In this document: positions 34,343 to 43,367 of the stretch, in pieces
Numbering within the stretch: position 1 is the stretch's first letter
How the letters are laid out: every line of letters starts with the position of its first letter
Assembly: GCF_014127285.1 (NCBI RefSeq)
Contig: NZ_CP059901.1
Coordinates: forward strand, 496,001-560,000
Direction: 5' to 3'
DNA: 64,000 nt
From: Mumia sp. ZJ1417
GTDB taxonomy: Bacteria; Actinomycetota; Actinomycetes; Propionibacteriales; Nocardioidaceae
Program-made: the position numbers and the translations under genes
The notes under the pieces: generated by a model
The model's input: the letters and a program-made list of their open reading frames with translations, nothing else
Told to the model about the DNA's origin: nothing
Database searches by the model: none

Positions 34343-36502
34343 ATGCTGCCCACCTCTCCCTCGCGCCCCCTGCGGCGCCTCGCTCTCGCGGCGACCGCAG
34401 TGGCGCTGATCGCTGCCGCCGCGCCTGCGGCGACCGCCGCAGACGATCCGCCGACCACCGGGTCCGGACCGGACGCAGCCGCGAAGACCCGCGCCGCTGC
34501 CCAGGTCCACGAAGTGCGCTCCGTCCCGAGCCGCGCCGCGGGCCTCCTCGTCACGTACGACAAGGTGGCGACGACGGGGTCCTCCACCGTCACGGCCGCG
34601 GCCCGGAAGGTCGCCAAGGCCGAGGTGGGCGCGCTCGCCCCGGCGACCGTGCCGGTGAGCGCCGACACGAGCGCGATCCGCTTCGCCGAGCCCGCCTCGC
34701 TCGCGGACGCGCAGAAGGCGGCCGCAGAGGTTGCTGAGCTGCCTGGCATCGCTTCCGTCGTGCCCGACCGCTACCGGACCATCCGCACCGCCTCTCCGGT
34801 GACGCCCAACGACACGTTCTTCGCCGACCAGTGGGCCTTGTGGGACACACGCGACGTCGCCGACGGGGCGGCACTGCCGTCGGGTGGCTACGGAACCCAC
34901 AGCCCGGCGCTCTGGCGTGCGACCCGCGGCTCGTCCTCGGTCGTCGTCGCGGTGCTCGACACCGGACGCACCACGCACCCTGATCTCGACGCCAACACGG
35001 TCGCGGGCTTCGACATGATGAGCGAGGGCACCGCTGAGTGGGCGCGTGACGGCGACGGTCGCGACGCGGACCCCGCCGACGAGGGCGACTGGGTGGAGCT
35101 CGGGCAATGTGACCTGGACGACGAGTACGACAGCAGCTGGCACGGGACCCACGTCGCGGGCATCGTGGCCGCGGCCTCGGGCAACGCGCGGGGCATCGCC
35201 GGCAACGCGCCGGGCGTCAAGGTTCAGCACGTCCGCGTCCTCGGCACGTGTGGCGGGATCGACTCCGACATCCTCGCGGCGATCACCTGGGCATCGGGCG
35301 GTGTCGTTCCGGGACTTCCGGTCAACACCACTCCTGCCAAGGTGATCAACATGTCGTTCGGCGGGGCCGGCGGGGCTTGCCCGGCCGTGTGGAACTCGAC
35401 GATCGCCGCAGCGCGGGCCCGTGGCAGCGTGCTGGTCGCCGCGGCAGGAAACGAGGACCTCGATGCCGCGGAGGTGACACCTGCGAACTGTGCGGGCGTC
35501 GTCACGGTCGGCGCGACAGAGGAGTACGGCCAGCGGGCCTCCTACTCCAACTCGGGGCCCACGGTCGACCTGTCGGCGCCGGGCGGGGAGAGCATCCCCG
35601 AGATCGGGATGCGCGGCGTGGTCTCGACGCTCAACGACGGCACCACCACCCCCGACAACCCGGCATACGCCGAGTACGACGGCACGAGCATGGCCGCACC
35701 GGCGGTCTCCGGCGCCGCCGCGCTGATCGCGTCCCTGGGCACGACCTCTCCGGCGCAGATCGAGAGCGCGTTGCGCGCGGCTGTCCAGCCGTTCCCCCGC
35801 TACGGCGGTGACCTCGCGCCCTGGGACTGCACGACCGCGACCTGCGGCACCGGCATCCTCGACCTGGCACGAGTCCCCGTCCGGCGCTCGGCCCCGGCCG
35901 TCAGCGGCGCAGTCCGTCCGGGAGCGGTCGTCCGTGCCTCCGCCGGCACCTGGATCGGTGGACCGAGCGGTTTCCGCTACCAGTGGCTGCGCAACGGCGC
36001 TCCGATCGCCGGAGCCACGGGCGCCTCGTACCGGGTGCAGGTCGCCGACGTCGGTCGGCGTCTCGCCGTCCGTGTGACCGGCGTCAAGGCGGGCTTCAGC
36101 ATCCCGACGGCGACCTCCGGGCAGTCCGCGGTCGTGCCCAAGGTCGCCTCGAGCGCGACGCTGGTCGTGAAGCCGAAGAGCACCAGGTACGGCCGGACGC
36201 GGGCAACCCTGAAGGCCACCGTCCGGGTCGGCGCAGGCTCCCCGACGGGCACCGTCGTGTTCCGTGACGGTACGAAGGTGCTCAAGAAGGCCAAGGTCCG
36301 CGCCGGAAGGGCCTCGTACACGCTCGGCAAGCGCACCCTCAAGAGGGGCAAGCACAAGATCACGGTGACGTTCGTCCCCTCCAGCGGCAGCTACGCCAGC
36401 GCGAGATCGAAGGTCGTGTCGCTGCGGGTGCGGCGACGTGAGGGCGGGCGAGGGACCCTCTCGCCCGCATTCCGAGGGCGGATGTCACGCGAAACTACCT
36501 GA
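34343..36502 (+). CDS. Secreted subtilisin-like serine peptidase (S8)
   Basis: 719 residues. Signal peptide 1-32, inhibitor-like propeptide about 40-155, S8 catalytic domain with Asp206 (VVAVLDTG), His267 (SSWHGTHVAGIV), Asn in VAAAGNED and Ser449 (YDGTSMAAPAVSG). After about residue 510 come an Ig-like domain (RPGAVVRASAGTWIGG... RYQWLRNGAPI) and a basic bacterial Ig-like repeat (PTGTVVFRDGTKVLKKAKV, LKRGKHKITVTFVP) shared in style with the SGNH hydrolase tail. Extracellular protease. ATG 34343 has CAGGAG nine bases upstream; the frame open before it overlaps the tRNA. Confidence 0.94.
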   Translation: MLPTSPSRPLRRLALAATAVALIAAAAPAATAADDPPTTGSGPDAAAKTRAAAQVHEVRSVPSRAAGLLVTYDKVATTGSSTVTAAARKVAKAEVGALAPATVPVSADTSAIRFAEPASLADAQKAAAEVAELPGIASVVPDRYRTIRTASPVTPNDTFFADQWALWDTRDVADGAALPSGGYGTHSPALWRATRGSSSVVVAVLDTGRTTHPDLDANTVAGFDMMSEGTAEWARDGDGRDADPADEGDWVELGQCDLDDEYDSSWHGTHVAGIVAAASGNARGIAGNAPGVKVQHVRVLGTCGGIDSDILAAITWASGGVVPGLPVNTTPAKVINMSFGGAGGACPAVWNSTIAAARARGSVLVAAAGNEDLDAAEVTPANCAGVVTVGATEEYGQRASYSNSGPTVDLSAPGGESIPEIGMRGVVSTLNDGTTTPDNPAYAEYDGTSMAAPAVSGAAALIASLGTTSPAQIESALRAAVQPFPRYGGDLAPWDCTTATCGTGILDLARVPVRRSAPAVSGAVRPGAVVRASAGTWIGGPSGFRYQWLRNGAPIAGATGASYRVQVADVGRRLAVRVTGVKAGFSIPTATSGQSAVVPKVASSATLVVKPKSTRYGRTRATLKATVRVGAGSPTGTVVFRDGTKVLKKAKVRAGRASYTLGKRTLKRGKHKITVTFVPSSGSYASARSKVVSLRVRRREGGRGTLSPAFRGRMSRETT

Positions 36503-36681
36503 GCGGACGACGGATGCAGTTGCCAAACGCCCTCTCAAGAGTCGATCCGCACCGCTCTACCCGGCGGTCAGATGCGAGGTCGGTCGATTTTCCACCGATT
36601 CTCGGATCCGTGGCACCTGCCCGCCGAACACCACGTAGCCTGAAGCGGTACAGCCGTCGACCTGGAGCGGAGGAGGCCGTC

Positions 36682-36849
36682 GTGGCGACACCGGAGCCCT
36701 TGGACGTGCGTCTCCGCGATCAGGACGCACTCGACGAGATCGAGATGACGAGCAACCTGATGATCGCCGCGTCGGAGACGCCCGGTCCATTGAGCCAGCA
36801 GATCGTCGATGAGATCCTAGGCGTACGCCCTCACCAGGGCTGCGCCTGA
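36682..36849 (+). CDS. Small conserved actinobacterial protein
   Basis: 55 residues: MATPEPLDVRLRDQD, then a helix ALDEIEMTSNLMIAASE and a PGPLSQQIVDEILGV helix. Proteins with this pattern (acidic helix, Ala/Ser-rich turn, GPLSxxxIDxxLGV) are widespread small hypotheticals in actinobacteria, often read as regulators, but function is unknown. GTG start with GGAGGAGG upstream, an unusually good ribosome site. Longer frames upstream lack such a site. Confidence 0.7.
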   Translation: MATPEPLDVRLRDQDALDEIEMTSNLMIAASETPGPLSQQIVDEILGVRPHQGCA

Positions 36850-36946
36850 CGCACTCGCGCGGCCTACACCCAGGGCGTCCTGCGCGCTCTCTAGGGGCAG
36901 GACCTACCATTAATGCGGCCTTACCCCACCCTGACGGGAGCTTGTC

Positions 36947-37564
36947 GTGCGGTTGCGTATCCGACCGACTGAAACATCCTTCTATGACCTCTTCACGGAG
37001 CTCGCGAACCACCTCGTGGACGGCGCGAACCTCCTGGCGAAGATGCTGGACGCGTCCTCCGATCGTGATGCTGTCGCCAAGCAACTGAGCGAGGTCGAGC
37101 ACGCGGCCGACGACACGACACACGCGATCATCAACCGCGTCAACCAGACGTTCGTGACGCCGTTCGACCGTGAGGACATCTACAAGCTCGCCAGCAGCCT
37201 CGATGACGTCATGGACTTCATCGAAGAGGCGGGCGACCTGGTCGTCCTCTACGAGCTGGAGTCGATGCCGTCCCGGATGGCCACGATGGTGGAAGTGATC
37301 CAGCGAGGCTGCGAGCTCACCGCCGAGGCCATGCCGCGTCTGCGGACGATGACCGACCTGTCCGAGTACTGGATCGAGATCAACCGTCTCGAGAACCAGG
37401 CCGACCGTGACTACCGCCGGATCCTCGCCAAACTCTTCTCCGGCGAGTACAAGGCGCTCGAGGTCCTCAAGCTCAAGGACGTCGTCGAGTCCCTCGAGGA
37501 CGCGGTCGACGCGCTCGAGTCCGTGGCCAACACGGTCGAACAGATCGCAGTCAAGGAGTCCTGA
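36947..37564 (+). CDS. DUF47 (PhoU-like) phosphate transport regulator
   Basis: 205 residues, all helical, of the DUF47/PhoU-like family (TETSFYDLFTELANHLVDGANLLAKML, THAIINRVNQTFVTPFDREDIYKLASSLDDVMDFIEEA, LENQADRDYRRILAKLF, LKDVVESLEDAVDALESVANTVEQIAVKES). Acidic residues form PhoU-type metal sites. It partners with Pit phosphate transporters and limits uptake. Two bases before the pit gene, so same transcript. GTG start. Confidence 0.92.
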   Translation: MRLRIRPTETSFYDLFTELANHLVDGANLLAKMLDASSDRDAVAKQLSEVEHAADDTTHAIINRVNQTFVTPFDREDIYKLASSLDDVMDFIEEAGDLVVLYELESMPSRMATMVEVIQRGCELTAEAMPRLRTMTDLSEYWIEINRLENQADRDYRRILAKLFSGEYKALEVLKLKDVVESLEDAVDALESVANTVEQIAVKES

Positions 37565-37566
37565 GG

Positions 37567-38577
37567 GTGGACCTCACCCTGGTCATGGTCGTCCTCGTCA
37601 TCAGCGTTGCGCTGATCTTCGACTACACCAACGGCTTCCACGATGCGGCCAACGCGATCGCGACGTCAGTGTCCACCCGGGCACTGACACCGCGAATCGC
37701 TCTTGTGATGGCCGCGATCATGAACTTCATCGGAGCGTTCCTCGGCACCGAGGTCGCAGACACGGTTGGCAGCATCATCGCCGAAGGCGTCGAGGGCGAC
37801 GGCAATCACGGCCTCACCGTCGTGCTCTCGGCGCTGGTCGGTGCGATCGTCTGGAACCTCATCACCTGGTACTTCGGGCTTCCGTCGTCCTCGTCCCACG
37901 CGCTGATCGGCGGCCTGGTCGGCGCCGGTGTCGCGTCGGCGAGCACCGTCGAGTGGAACACGGTGGTGGACAAGGTCGCCATCCCGATGGTGATCTCGCC
38001 GGTGGTCGGCTTCAGCGGCGCGTTCTTGCTCATGCTGGCGATCATGTGGATCTTCCGGCATCGCAACCCGCACCGGACGATGCGCGGGTTCCGGCTCGCG
38101 CAGACCGTCTCGGCCGCCGCGATGGCGCTCGGTCACGGTCTCCAGGACGCGCAGAAGACGATGGGCGTCATGTTCCTCGCGCTGCTCGCCGGTGGATACG
38201 TGGCAGCCGACGACGGCATCCCACTGTGGGTCAAGGTCGGCGCGGCCACAGCGATCTCGCTCGGGACGTACTCGGGCGGCTGGCGCATCATGCGTACCCT
38301 CGGGCGCCGCATCATCCACCTCGACCCGGCTCGCGGCTTCGCAGCCGAGGCGACGGCGGCAGCGGTGCTGTACGTGATGGCGATCGGTCTGCACGCTCCG
38401 GTCTCGACGACCCACACGATCACCTCGTCGATCATGGGCGCTGGCGCCACCAAGCGGTTCAGCGCCGTTCGTTGGGGCGTCGCGCGGGGCATCGTGATGG
38501 CGTGGATCGTGACGATCCCCGCCGCGGCGCTCGTGGCGGCGGTCACCTACTGGATCTGCGCACTGTTCCTGCCGTAG
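37567..38577 (+). CDS. pit: Low-affinity inorganic phosphate transporter
   Basis: 336 residues, about ten helices in two inverted halves. Pit signatures DYTNGFHDAANAIATSVSTRAL, WYFGLPSSSSHALIGGLVGAG and second-half HGLQDAQKTMGV and LHAPVSTTHTITSSIMGAGATKR are intact. Imports metal-phosphate with protons. Co-transcribed with the DUF47 regulator. Convergent with pstB; a VEPVET repeat and a terminator separate them. Confidence 0.95.
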   Translation: MDLTLVMVVLVISVALIFDYTNGFHDAANAIATSVSTRALTPRIALVMAAIMNFIGAFLGTEVADTVGSIIAEGVEGDGNHGLTVVLSALVGAIVWNLITWYFGLPSSSSHALIGGLVGAGVASASTVEWNTVVDKVAIPMVISPVVGFSGAFLLMLAIMWIFRHRNPHRTMRGFRLAQTVSAAAMALGHGLQDAQKTMGVMFLALLAGGYVAADDGIPLWVKVGAATAISLGTYSGGWRIMRTLGRRIIHLDPARGFAAEATAAAVLYVMAIGLHAPVSTTHTITSSIMGAGATKRFSAVRWGVARGIVMAWIVTIPAAALVAAVTYWICALFLP

Positions 38578-38598
38578 GGGCCTGTCGACACCCCCGCT

Positions 38599-38617
38599 GG
38601 TCGAGCCTGTCGAGACC
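38599..38617 (-). repeat. VEPVET-type dispersed repeat, single copy
   Basis: GGTCGAGCCTGTCGAGACC, reverse complement of the copies at 6532 and 13820, in the gap between the convergent pit and pstB genes, eight bases before a terminator. Confidence 0.85.
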
Positions 38618-38624
38618 ACGCACA

Positions 38625-38662
38625 AAGGCGCCCTCCGACCCACTGGGTCGGAGGACGCCTTT
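38625..38662. terminator. Bidirectional terminator between pit and pstB
   Basis: AAGGCG and CGCCTT with one C-A mismatch, then CCTCCGACCC paired to GGGTCGGAGG, loop ACT. TTTT follows rightward and AAA (TTT on the minus strand) the other way, so it suits both convergent transcripts. Confidence 0.85.
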
Positions 38663-38687
38663 TCGTACGGGGCCAGCGCCGTACGGC

Positions 38688-39548
38688 CTACCCGAAGCGG
38701 CCGGTGATGTAGGCCTCGGTCGAGGGGTTGTCGGGGTTCGAGAAGATCTTGGTCGTCGACCCGGACTCGATGAGCTGCCCGGGCTCGCCGATACCGGCGA
38801 GGTTGAAGAACGCCGTCTCGTCGGACACCCGGGCCGCCTGCTGCATGTTGTGGGTGACGATGACGATCGTGTACGTCTCCTTGAGCTGGCCGATCAGGTC
38901 CTCGATCGCGCTGGTCGAGATCGGGTCGAGTGCCGAGCACGGCTCATCCATCAGCAGCACCTGCGGCTCCACGGCGATCGCGCGGGCGATGCAGAGCCGC
39001 TGCTGCTGGCCGCCCGAGAGCCCGGCACCGGGACGGTTCAGACGGTCCTTGACCTCGTCCCAGAGGTTCGCCCCACGCAGCGAGCGCTCGGTCAGCGCCT
39101 CGGCCTCGTCCTTCTTGAGTCGGCCGCCGTTGAGGCGTACGCCGGCGAGGACGTTGTCGCGGATCGACATCGTCGGGAAGGGGTTTGGGCGCTGGAAGAC
39201 CATGCCGATCTCGCGGCGTACGAGCACGGGGTCGACTCCCGGCGCGTACAGGTCGCGTCCGTCGACGCGGACCGTCCCCTCGACGCGGGCGCCGGGGGCG
39301 ACCTCGTGCATGCGGTTGAGCGAGCGCAGGAACGTCGACTTGCCACATCCCGACGGGCCGATCACGGCCGTCACCGACTGGGCCGGGATCGCGAGCGTCA
39401 CGCCACGGACGGCGTGGACGTCCCCGTAGTAGATGTCGAGGTCCTCCACGTCGATGCCGATCGCGGCGGGACGGGGGGCGGTGCCGGCGGCCGACGCGCC
39501 GGTTGCCGGCGTCGTGGCGGAGTCGCGGAGTACGGATCGCATGCTCAT
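38688..39548 (-). CDS. pstB: Phosphate ABC transporter ATPase PstB
   Basis: 286 residues. About 30 residues of N-terminal extension, then the ABC domain with Walker [10 protein letters not shown], PstB-specific [16 protein letters not shown], signature [15 protein letters not shown], Walker [17 protein letters not shown] and H-loop IVTHNM. Energises PstAC. ATG 39548 overlaps the pstA stop by ATGA. Last gene of leftward pstSCAB; no phoU follows before the convergent pit. Confidence 0.97.
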   Translation of the reverse strand: MSMRSVLRDSATTPATGASAAGTAPRPAAIGIDVEDLDIYYGDVHAVRGVTLAIPAQSVTAVIGPSGCGKSTFLRSLNRMHEVAPGARVEGTVRVDGRDLYAPGVDPVLVRREIGMVFQRPNPFPTMSIRDNVLAGVRLNGGRLKKDEAEALTERSLRGANLWDEVKDRLNRPGAGLSGGQQQRLCIARAIAVEPQVLLMDEPCSALDPISTSAIEDLIGQLKETYTIVIVTHNMQQAARVSDETAFFNLAGIGEPGQLIESGSTTKIFSNPDNPSTEAYITGRFG

Positions 39549-40630
39549 CGCTTGTCCTTGGGAGAGAAGAAGTAGGTCACGAGTCGGGCCACGAGGTTGA
39601 GCACCATCACGATCAGCATCAGCACGAGTGCGGCACCCCAGGCCCGTGCGATGGACGGCTCGGGCGGGACTCCCGGGCTCATGATGGAGCTGTAGGTGAA
39701 CACCGGCAGGGTTGCCATGCGCCCGTCGAACAGGTTGACGTTGGTCGAGTCGGTGATCCCCACCGTGATGAGGAGCGGCGCGGTCTCGCCGATCACGCGC
39801 GCGACGGCGAGCGTGATCCCGGTGACCAGACCCGCGAGCGCGGTCGGAAGGACGACCTTCACGATCGCCCGCCAGCGGGGCACACCGAGCGCGTACGCCG
39901 CCTCGCGCAGCTCGTTCGGGACGAGCTGGAGCATCTCCTCGCAGGAGCGGACGACGACCGGCGTCATCAGCACGGTCAGCGCGACCGCGCCGGCGAGCCC
40001 CATCCGGACCCCCGGTCCGAAGAACACCACGAACAGGGCATACGCGAACAGGCCCGCGACGATCGACGGGATGCCGGTCATGACGTCGACGAGGAAGCGG
40101 ATCGCCTTGGCGAGACGCCCGTCGCCGCCGTACTCGACGAGGTAGACCGCCGTGAGCAGACCCAGCGGCACCGACATCACCGCGGCGGCTGCGGTGATGA
40201 GGACCGTGCCCCAGATCGCGTGGTAGATGCCGCCGCCCTCGCCGACGACGTTGCGCATCGAGTAGCCGAAGAACTCCGCCGAGAGGACCGGCAGCCCGTT
40301 CTTGAGCACGGTCCACAGGATCGAGACCAGCGGCACCATCGCCAGCGCGAAGGCGCTCGAGACCCCGATGGTGACCAGCCGGTCGATGGCCTTGCGCCGG
40401 CCCTCGATCGCGTACGAGAGGATCGGGAAGCCGATCCCGACCACGGCCCAGCCCGCCAGCAGGGACGGGACGAGGGGGAGGTCGAGACCGGCGTGTAGCG
40501 CCGACGCGACGACGACGGCGAGCGCCAGGGCGTACCAGCCGGATCCGCGCGGGAGCTGCGGCTGGTGCCAGCTGCGCAGCCTCGTGGGTGCGGCGTCGCG
40601 CTCGGGAGCAGGAGGTGCGGTCGTGGTCAT
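39545..40630 (-). CDS. pstA: Phosphate ABC transporter permease PstA
   Basis: 361 residues: a charged cytoplasmic tail, two extra N-terminal helices about 35-80, then the six-helix permease core with [31 protein letters not shown] and the EAA loop [26 protein letters not shown] that meets PstB. Ends SPKDKR. ATGA overlaps with pstC and pstB. Pairs with PstC to form the channel. Confidence 0.96.
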   Translation of the reverse strand: MTTTAPPAPERDAAPTRLRSWHQPQLPRGSGWYALALAVVVASALHAGLDLPLVPSLLAGWAVVGIGFPILSYAIEGRRKAIDRLVTIGVSSAFALAMVPLVSILWTVLKNGLPVLSAEFFGYSMRNVVGEGGGIYHAIWGTVLITAAAAVMSVPLGLLTAVYLVEYGGDGRLAKAIRFLVDVMTGIPSIVAGLFAYALFVVFFGPGVRMGLAGAVALTVLMTPVVVRSCEEMLQLVPNELREAAYALGVPRWRAIVKVVLPTALAGLVTGITLAVARVIGETAPLLITVGITDSTNVNLFDGRMATLPVFTYSSIMSPGVPPEPSIARAWGAALVLMLIVMVLNLVARLVTYFFSPKDKR

Positions 40631-41592
40631 GCGTTGGCTCCCGAGAACTCCTTGCGCCGGTTCACGACGGCGCGCGCGCCGACGTTGACGGCGAAGGTGA
40701 TGAGGAAGAGCACCAGCCCGGACGCGATCAGCGCGTTCACCGTCAGCCCCGAGGCCTCGTTGAACTGCAGCGCGATGTTGGCCGGGATCGTGCTCGGGTT
40801 CGTCGAGCTGATGAGGTTGAAGGTGATGACGCCGGAGGCCGAGAGGACCATCGCGACGGCCATCGTCTCGCCGAGCGCACGCCCGAGGCCGAGCATCGCG
40901 CCGCCGATCATCCCGGAGCGGCCGTGCGGCAGGACGACCGTGCGGATCATCTCCCAGCGGGTCGCTCCGAGGGCGAGCGCCGCCTCCTCGAGGAGCACCG
41001 GCGTCTGGCGGAAGACCTCGCGCGCGATGGCCGTCATGATCGGCAGGATCATCACGGCGAGCACGATCGCGGCGGTGAGGATGGTGCGACCGGTCGCGGA
41101 GGCGGGGCCGCCGAAGAACGGGAGGAACCCGAGGTGCGCCTCGAGCCATTCGTACGGCCCGACGAGCTTGCCGGCGAGGACCCGCATGCCCCAGAGACCG
41201 AAGACGACCGACGGGACAGCGGCGAGCAGGTCGATGACGTAGCCGAGGGTCTGACCGAACCTGCGGGGGACGTAGTAGGTGAGGAACAACGCCACAGCGA
41301 CCGCGAGCGGCACCGCGATCACGAGCGCCAGCGTCGCGCTCCAGAGCGTGCCGAAGACGAGCGGGAGCACGAACGCCAGGAACGTCTTGCCGCTCTTGAC
41401 CTCGTCGGGTGAGGCGGTGATCCCCGGCAGGCCTTCTGCGGTCAGGAAGATCGCGACGCCCGCGAGGATCGCAAGGATCGCCAGCGCGGCGCCCTTGGAC
41501 AGGCCCAGGAACATGCGGTCGCCGAACCTGCCCTTGGCGGCGGCGGGTTCGGCGGTGTCCCGCGGCGGGGACGGGGTGGAGGTGTCGGTCAC
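40627..41592 (-). CDS. pstC: Phosphate ABC transporter permease PstC
   Basis: 321 residues with about six helices. [13 protein letters not shown]-like [15 protein letters not shown] loop [26 protein letters not shown], and [13 protein letters not shown] define PstC. GTG start, 85 bases after pstS with a long hairpin between. Coupled to pstA by ATGA. Confidence 0.96.
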   Translation of the reverse strand: MTDTSTPSPPRDTAEPAAAKGRFGDRMFLGLSKGAALAILAILAGVAIFLTAEGLPGITASPDEVKSGKTFLAFVLPLVFGTLWSATLALVIAVPLAVAVALFLTYYVPRRFGQTLGYVIDLLAAVPSVVFGLWGMRVLAGKLVGPYEWLEAHLGFLPFFGGPASATGRTILTAAIVLAVMILPIMTAIAREVFRQTPVLLEEAALALGATRWEMIRTVVLPHGRSGMIGGAMLGLGRALGETMAVAMVLSASGVITFNLISSTNPSTIPANIALQFNEASGLTVNALIASGLVLFLITFAVNVGARAVVNRRKEFSGANA

Positions 41593-41626
41593 GAAGCGGT
41601 CCTCTGGTGGAGACGGTGCGGAGTGA

Positions 41627-41673
41627 CCTGCGGGCGGCCGTCCGATCCCCCGGTACGGACGGCCGCCCGCAGG
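41627..41673 (-). terminator. 18-bp hairpin between pstS and pstC
   Basis: CCTGCGGGCGGCCGTCCG pairs perfectly with CGGACGGCCGCCCGCAGG around an 11-base loop. No U-tract. It lies just after the pstS stop and would let much of the message end there or be stabilised, giving excess binding protein over the membrane subunits, as is common in pst operons. Confidence 0.8.
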
Positions 41674-41677
41674 AGCA

Positions 41678-42775
41678 TCACTTCGCCGAGATCCCGTCGA
41701 CGATGTCGGCGATGCGCTCCTCGAGCGCGCTCGTCAACGGGGCGGAGCCGGCGCCCTCGGCGGCAGCCTGCTGGCCGTCGGAGCTGGCGACGTACGAGAG
41801 CCAGCCCTTGACGAGGTCGGCCTTGGCCTCGTCGTCGTACTGCAGGCACGCGATCTGGTACGACAGCAGGACCGCGGGGTAGACGCCCGACTCGGTCGTG
41901 GTGTGGTCGATGTCCATCACGAGGTGCGTGTCGCCGCGGCCTTCCTTCTGCTTCGACGCCTCGAGGATCTTGGCGGCGGCCTCGGGGCTCGGCCCGACGT
42001 ACTCCTCGCCCACCTTGAGCGACGCGACACCGAGGCTGCCGGCCTGGCTGGCGTCGGCGTACCCGATCGTCCCCTCGCCGCCCTGGACGGTCGCGACGAC
42101 ACCGGACGTGCCCTGCGCGCCCTCGCCGCCCTTGATCGGCCAGGTCTCGACCTCGCCCTCGGTCCAGCTCTGCGGCGCCGCCGCAGCCATGTAGGCGGTG
42201 AAGTTCTCGGTCGTGCCCGAGTCGTCCGAGCGGTGGACCGGCGTGATCTTCGACGACGGGAGGGTGGCGTCGGGGTTGTCGGCCTTGATGGCCGCGTCGT
42301 CCCAAGTGGTGAGCTTGCCGGCGAAGATCTTGCCGAGGGTGTCGGCCGACAGCTGCAGGCCGTCGACCCCCGGGAGGTTGTAGATGACGGCGATCGGGCT
42401 GACGTACGTCGGGACCTCGATCACGTCGGACCCGCAGCGCTCCTCGGCGGCCGTCAGCTCCTCGTCGTCGAGGTAGGCGTCGGAGCCGGCGAAGTCGGTG
42501 CCGCCCGCGATGAACTGCTCGCGTCCGGCGCCTGAACCTGCCGGGTCGTAGTTGACAGTCACGTCGGGGTTCGCGGTCTGGAAGCCCTGCTTCCACGAGG
42601 CGACCGCCGCCTCCTGCGAGCTTGCGCCGGCGCCGTTGAGCGTGCCGCTGAGCGTGCTCTCGGTCGCGTCGTCGGTCGCGTCGGCCTCGTTGCCCGCGCC
42701 GCAGGCGGACAGGGTCAGTGCCGCGACAGCGGCCAGTGCCAACGGTGTGGCGACGCGGAGCTTGGTGCGGTTCAC
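41678..42775 (-). CDS. pstS: Phosphate-binding lipoprotein PstS
   Basis: 365 residues. Signal peptide with lipobox LSAC, lipid anchor at Cys25. Type II binding fold with phosphate contacts GAGASSQEA, GSGAGREQFIAGGTDFAGSD and VHRSDDSGTTENFTAYM, where Ser, Asp, Arg and Thr hold phosphate. Feeds PstCAB. GTG start. A perfect tandem PHO box is 82 bases upstream, so expression should follow phosphate starvation. Confidence 0.97.
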   Translation of the reverse strand: MNRTKLRVATPLALAAVAALTLSACGAGNEADATDDATESTLSGTLNGAGASSQEAAVASWKQGFQTANPDVTVNYDPAGSGAGREQFIAGGTDFAGSDAYLDDEELTAAEERCGSDVIEVPTYVSPIAVIYNLPGVDGLQLSADTLGKIFAGKLTTWDDAAIKADNPDATLPSSKITPVHRSDDSGTTENFTAYMAAAAPQSWTEGEVETWPIKGGEGAQGTSGVVATVQGGEGTIGYADASQAGSLGVASLKVGEEYVGPSPEAAAKILEASKQKEGRGDTHLVMDIDHTTTESGVYPAVLLSYQIACLQYDDEAKADLVKGWLSYVASSDGQQAAAEGAGSAPLTSALEERIADIVDGISAK

Positions 42776-42856
42776 GTGCTTTCCCTCTCTGGGAAGTCAT
42801 GTCGATCTCTGGTGTCGACGCTGACGTTAGGGAGCGCAGGTGAAGCAGCAGCCGGA

Positions 42857-42878
42857 CGAAGGTGAACCGAAGGTGAAC
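42857..42878 (-). promoter_or_regulatory. PHO box of pstSCAB
   Basis: Two identical adjacent 11-bp units, each GTTCACCTTCG on the minus strand. This equals the actinobacterial PHO-box direct repeat (consensus around GTTCACC, period 11) bound by a PhoP-type regulator of phosphate starvation in Streptomyces. A weaker third half, TTCACC, is at 42839-42844. Confidence 0.9.
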
Positions 42879-42920
42879 GGTGGCCGACGAGTCGGCGCGC
42901 GGATGTGACGTACGCCGTGG

Positions 42921-43307
42921 TCAGGCGGGGTGTGCGGCGCCGACGAGGTCGCCGTGCTCGGTGCGCTCGAGGTAGCGGGTGACGGTGTCGCGGCTCTTGG
43001 TCAGGCACGCGATCTTGTCCTCGAGCGCGGTGAGCTCGGCAGACATCATCTCGGCGAACTCGCGGCTGCACGAGGGTGGCAGCTCGGCGTTGGCCAGCGC
43101 CTCGACGTCGAGCACGATCCGGACGAGGCGGGTCGGCAGCCCGGAGGCGATGAGGCTCCTGACCGTACGGACCCGCTCCACGGAGGTGTCGTCGTACGAC
43201 CGGTAGCCGTTGGGCTCGCGGTGGGACGTGAGCAGGCCCTGCTCCTCGTAGTAGCGAAGCATGCGGGGTGCGACCCCGGTGGCCTCGGCGAGCTCTCCGA
43301 CACGCAC
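42921..43307 (-). CDS. MerR-family transcriptional regulator
   Basis: 128 residues. Winged helix RVGELAEATGVAPRMLRYYEEQGLL (MerR signature) at 1-70, then a dimer helix and C-terminal ligand part with one Cys in ELPPSCSREFAEM and one in KIACLTKS, similar to MerR-like regulators that sense drugs or metals. GTG start with GAGGA eight bases upstream. Divergent from the MFS gene over 60 bases with a MerR-type operator, so it should control that exporter. Confidence 0.9.
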   Translation of the reverse strand: MRVGELAEATGVAPRMLRYYEEQGLLTSHREPNGYRSYDDTSVERVRTVRSLIASGLPTRLVRIVLDVEALANAELPPSCSREFAEMMSAELTALEDKIACLTKSRDTVTRYLERTEHGDLVGAAHPA

Positions 43308-43329
43308 GGCACGTCCTCTCGGATCGGGC

Positions 43330-43360
43330 TTGACCTTGACACAGATGTCAAGGTCTACGG
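43330..43360 (+). promoter_or_regulatory. MerR-type operator and promoter for the MFS gene
   Basis: ACCTTGACA-N4-TGTCAAGGT, a perfect 9-bp inverted repeat (43333-43354) set between TTGACC (43330-43335) and CTACGG (43355-43360) with a 19-bp spacer. A dyad inside an over-long spacer is the hallmark of MerR-activated promoters. Confidence 0.85.
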
Positions 43361-43367
43361 TCCCAGC

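Noticed and set aside
34178-36355. 725-residue leftward frame over the tRNA and subtilase
   Set aside because: Covers tRNA-Lys and runs antisense to an intact subtilase with full catalytic triad.
37407-39575. 722-residue rightward frame
   Set aside because: Runs through pit in another frame and then antisense to pstB; no domain similarity.
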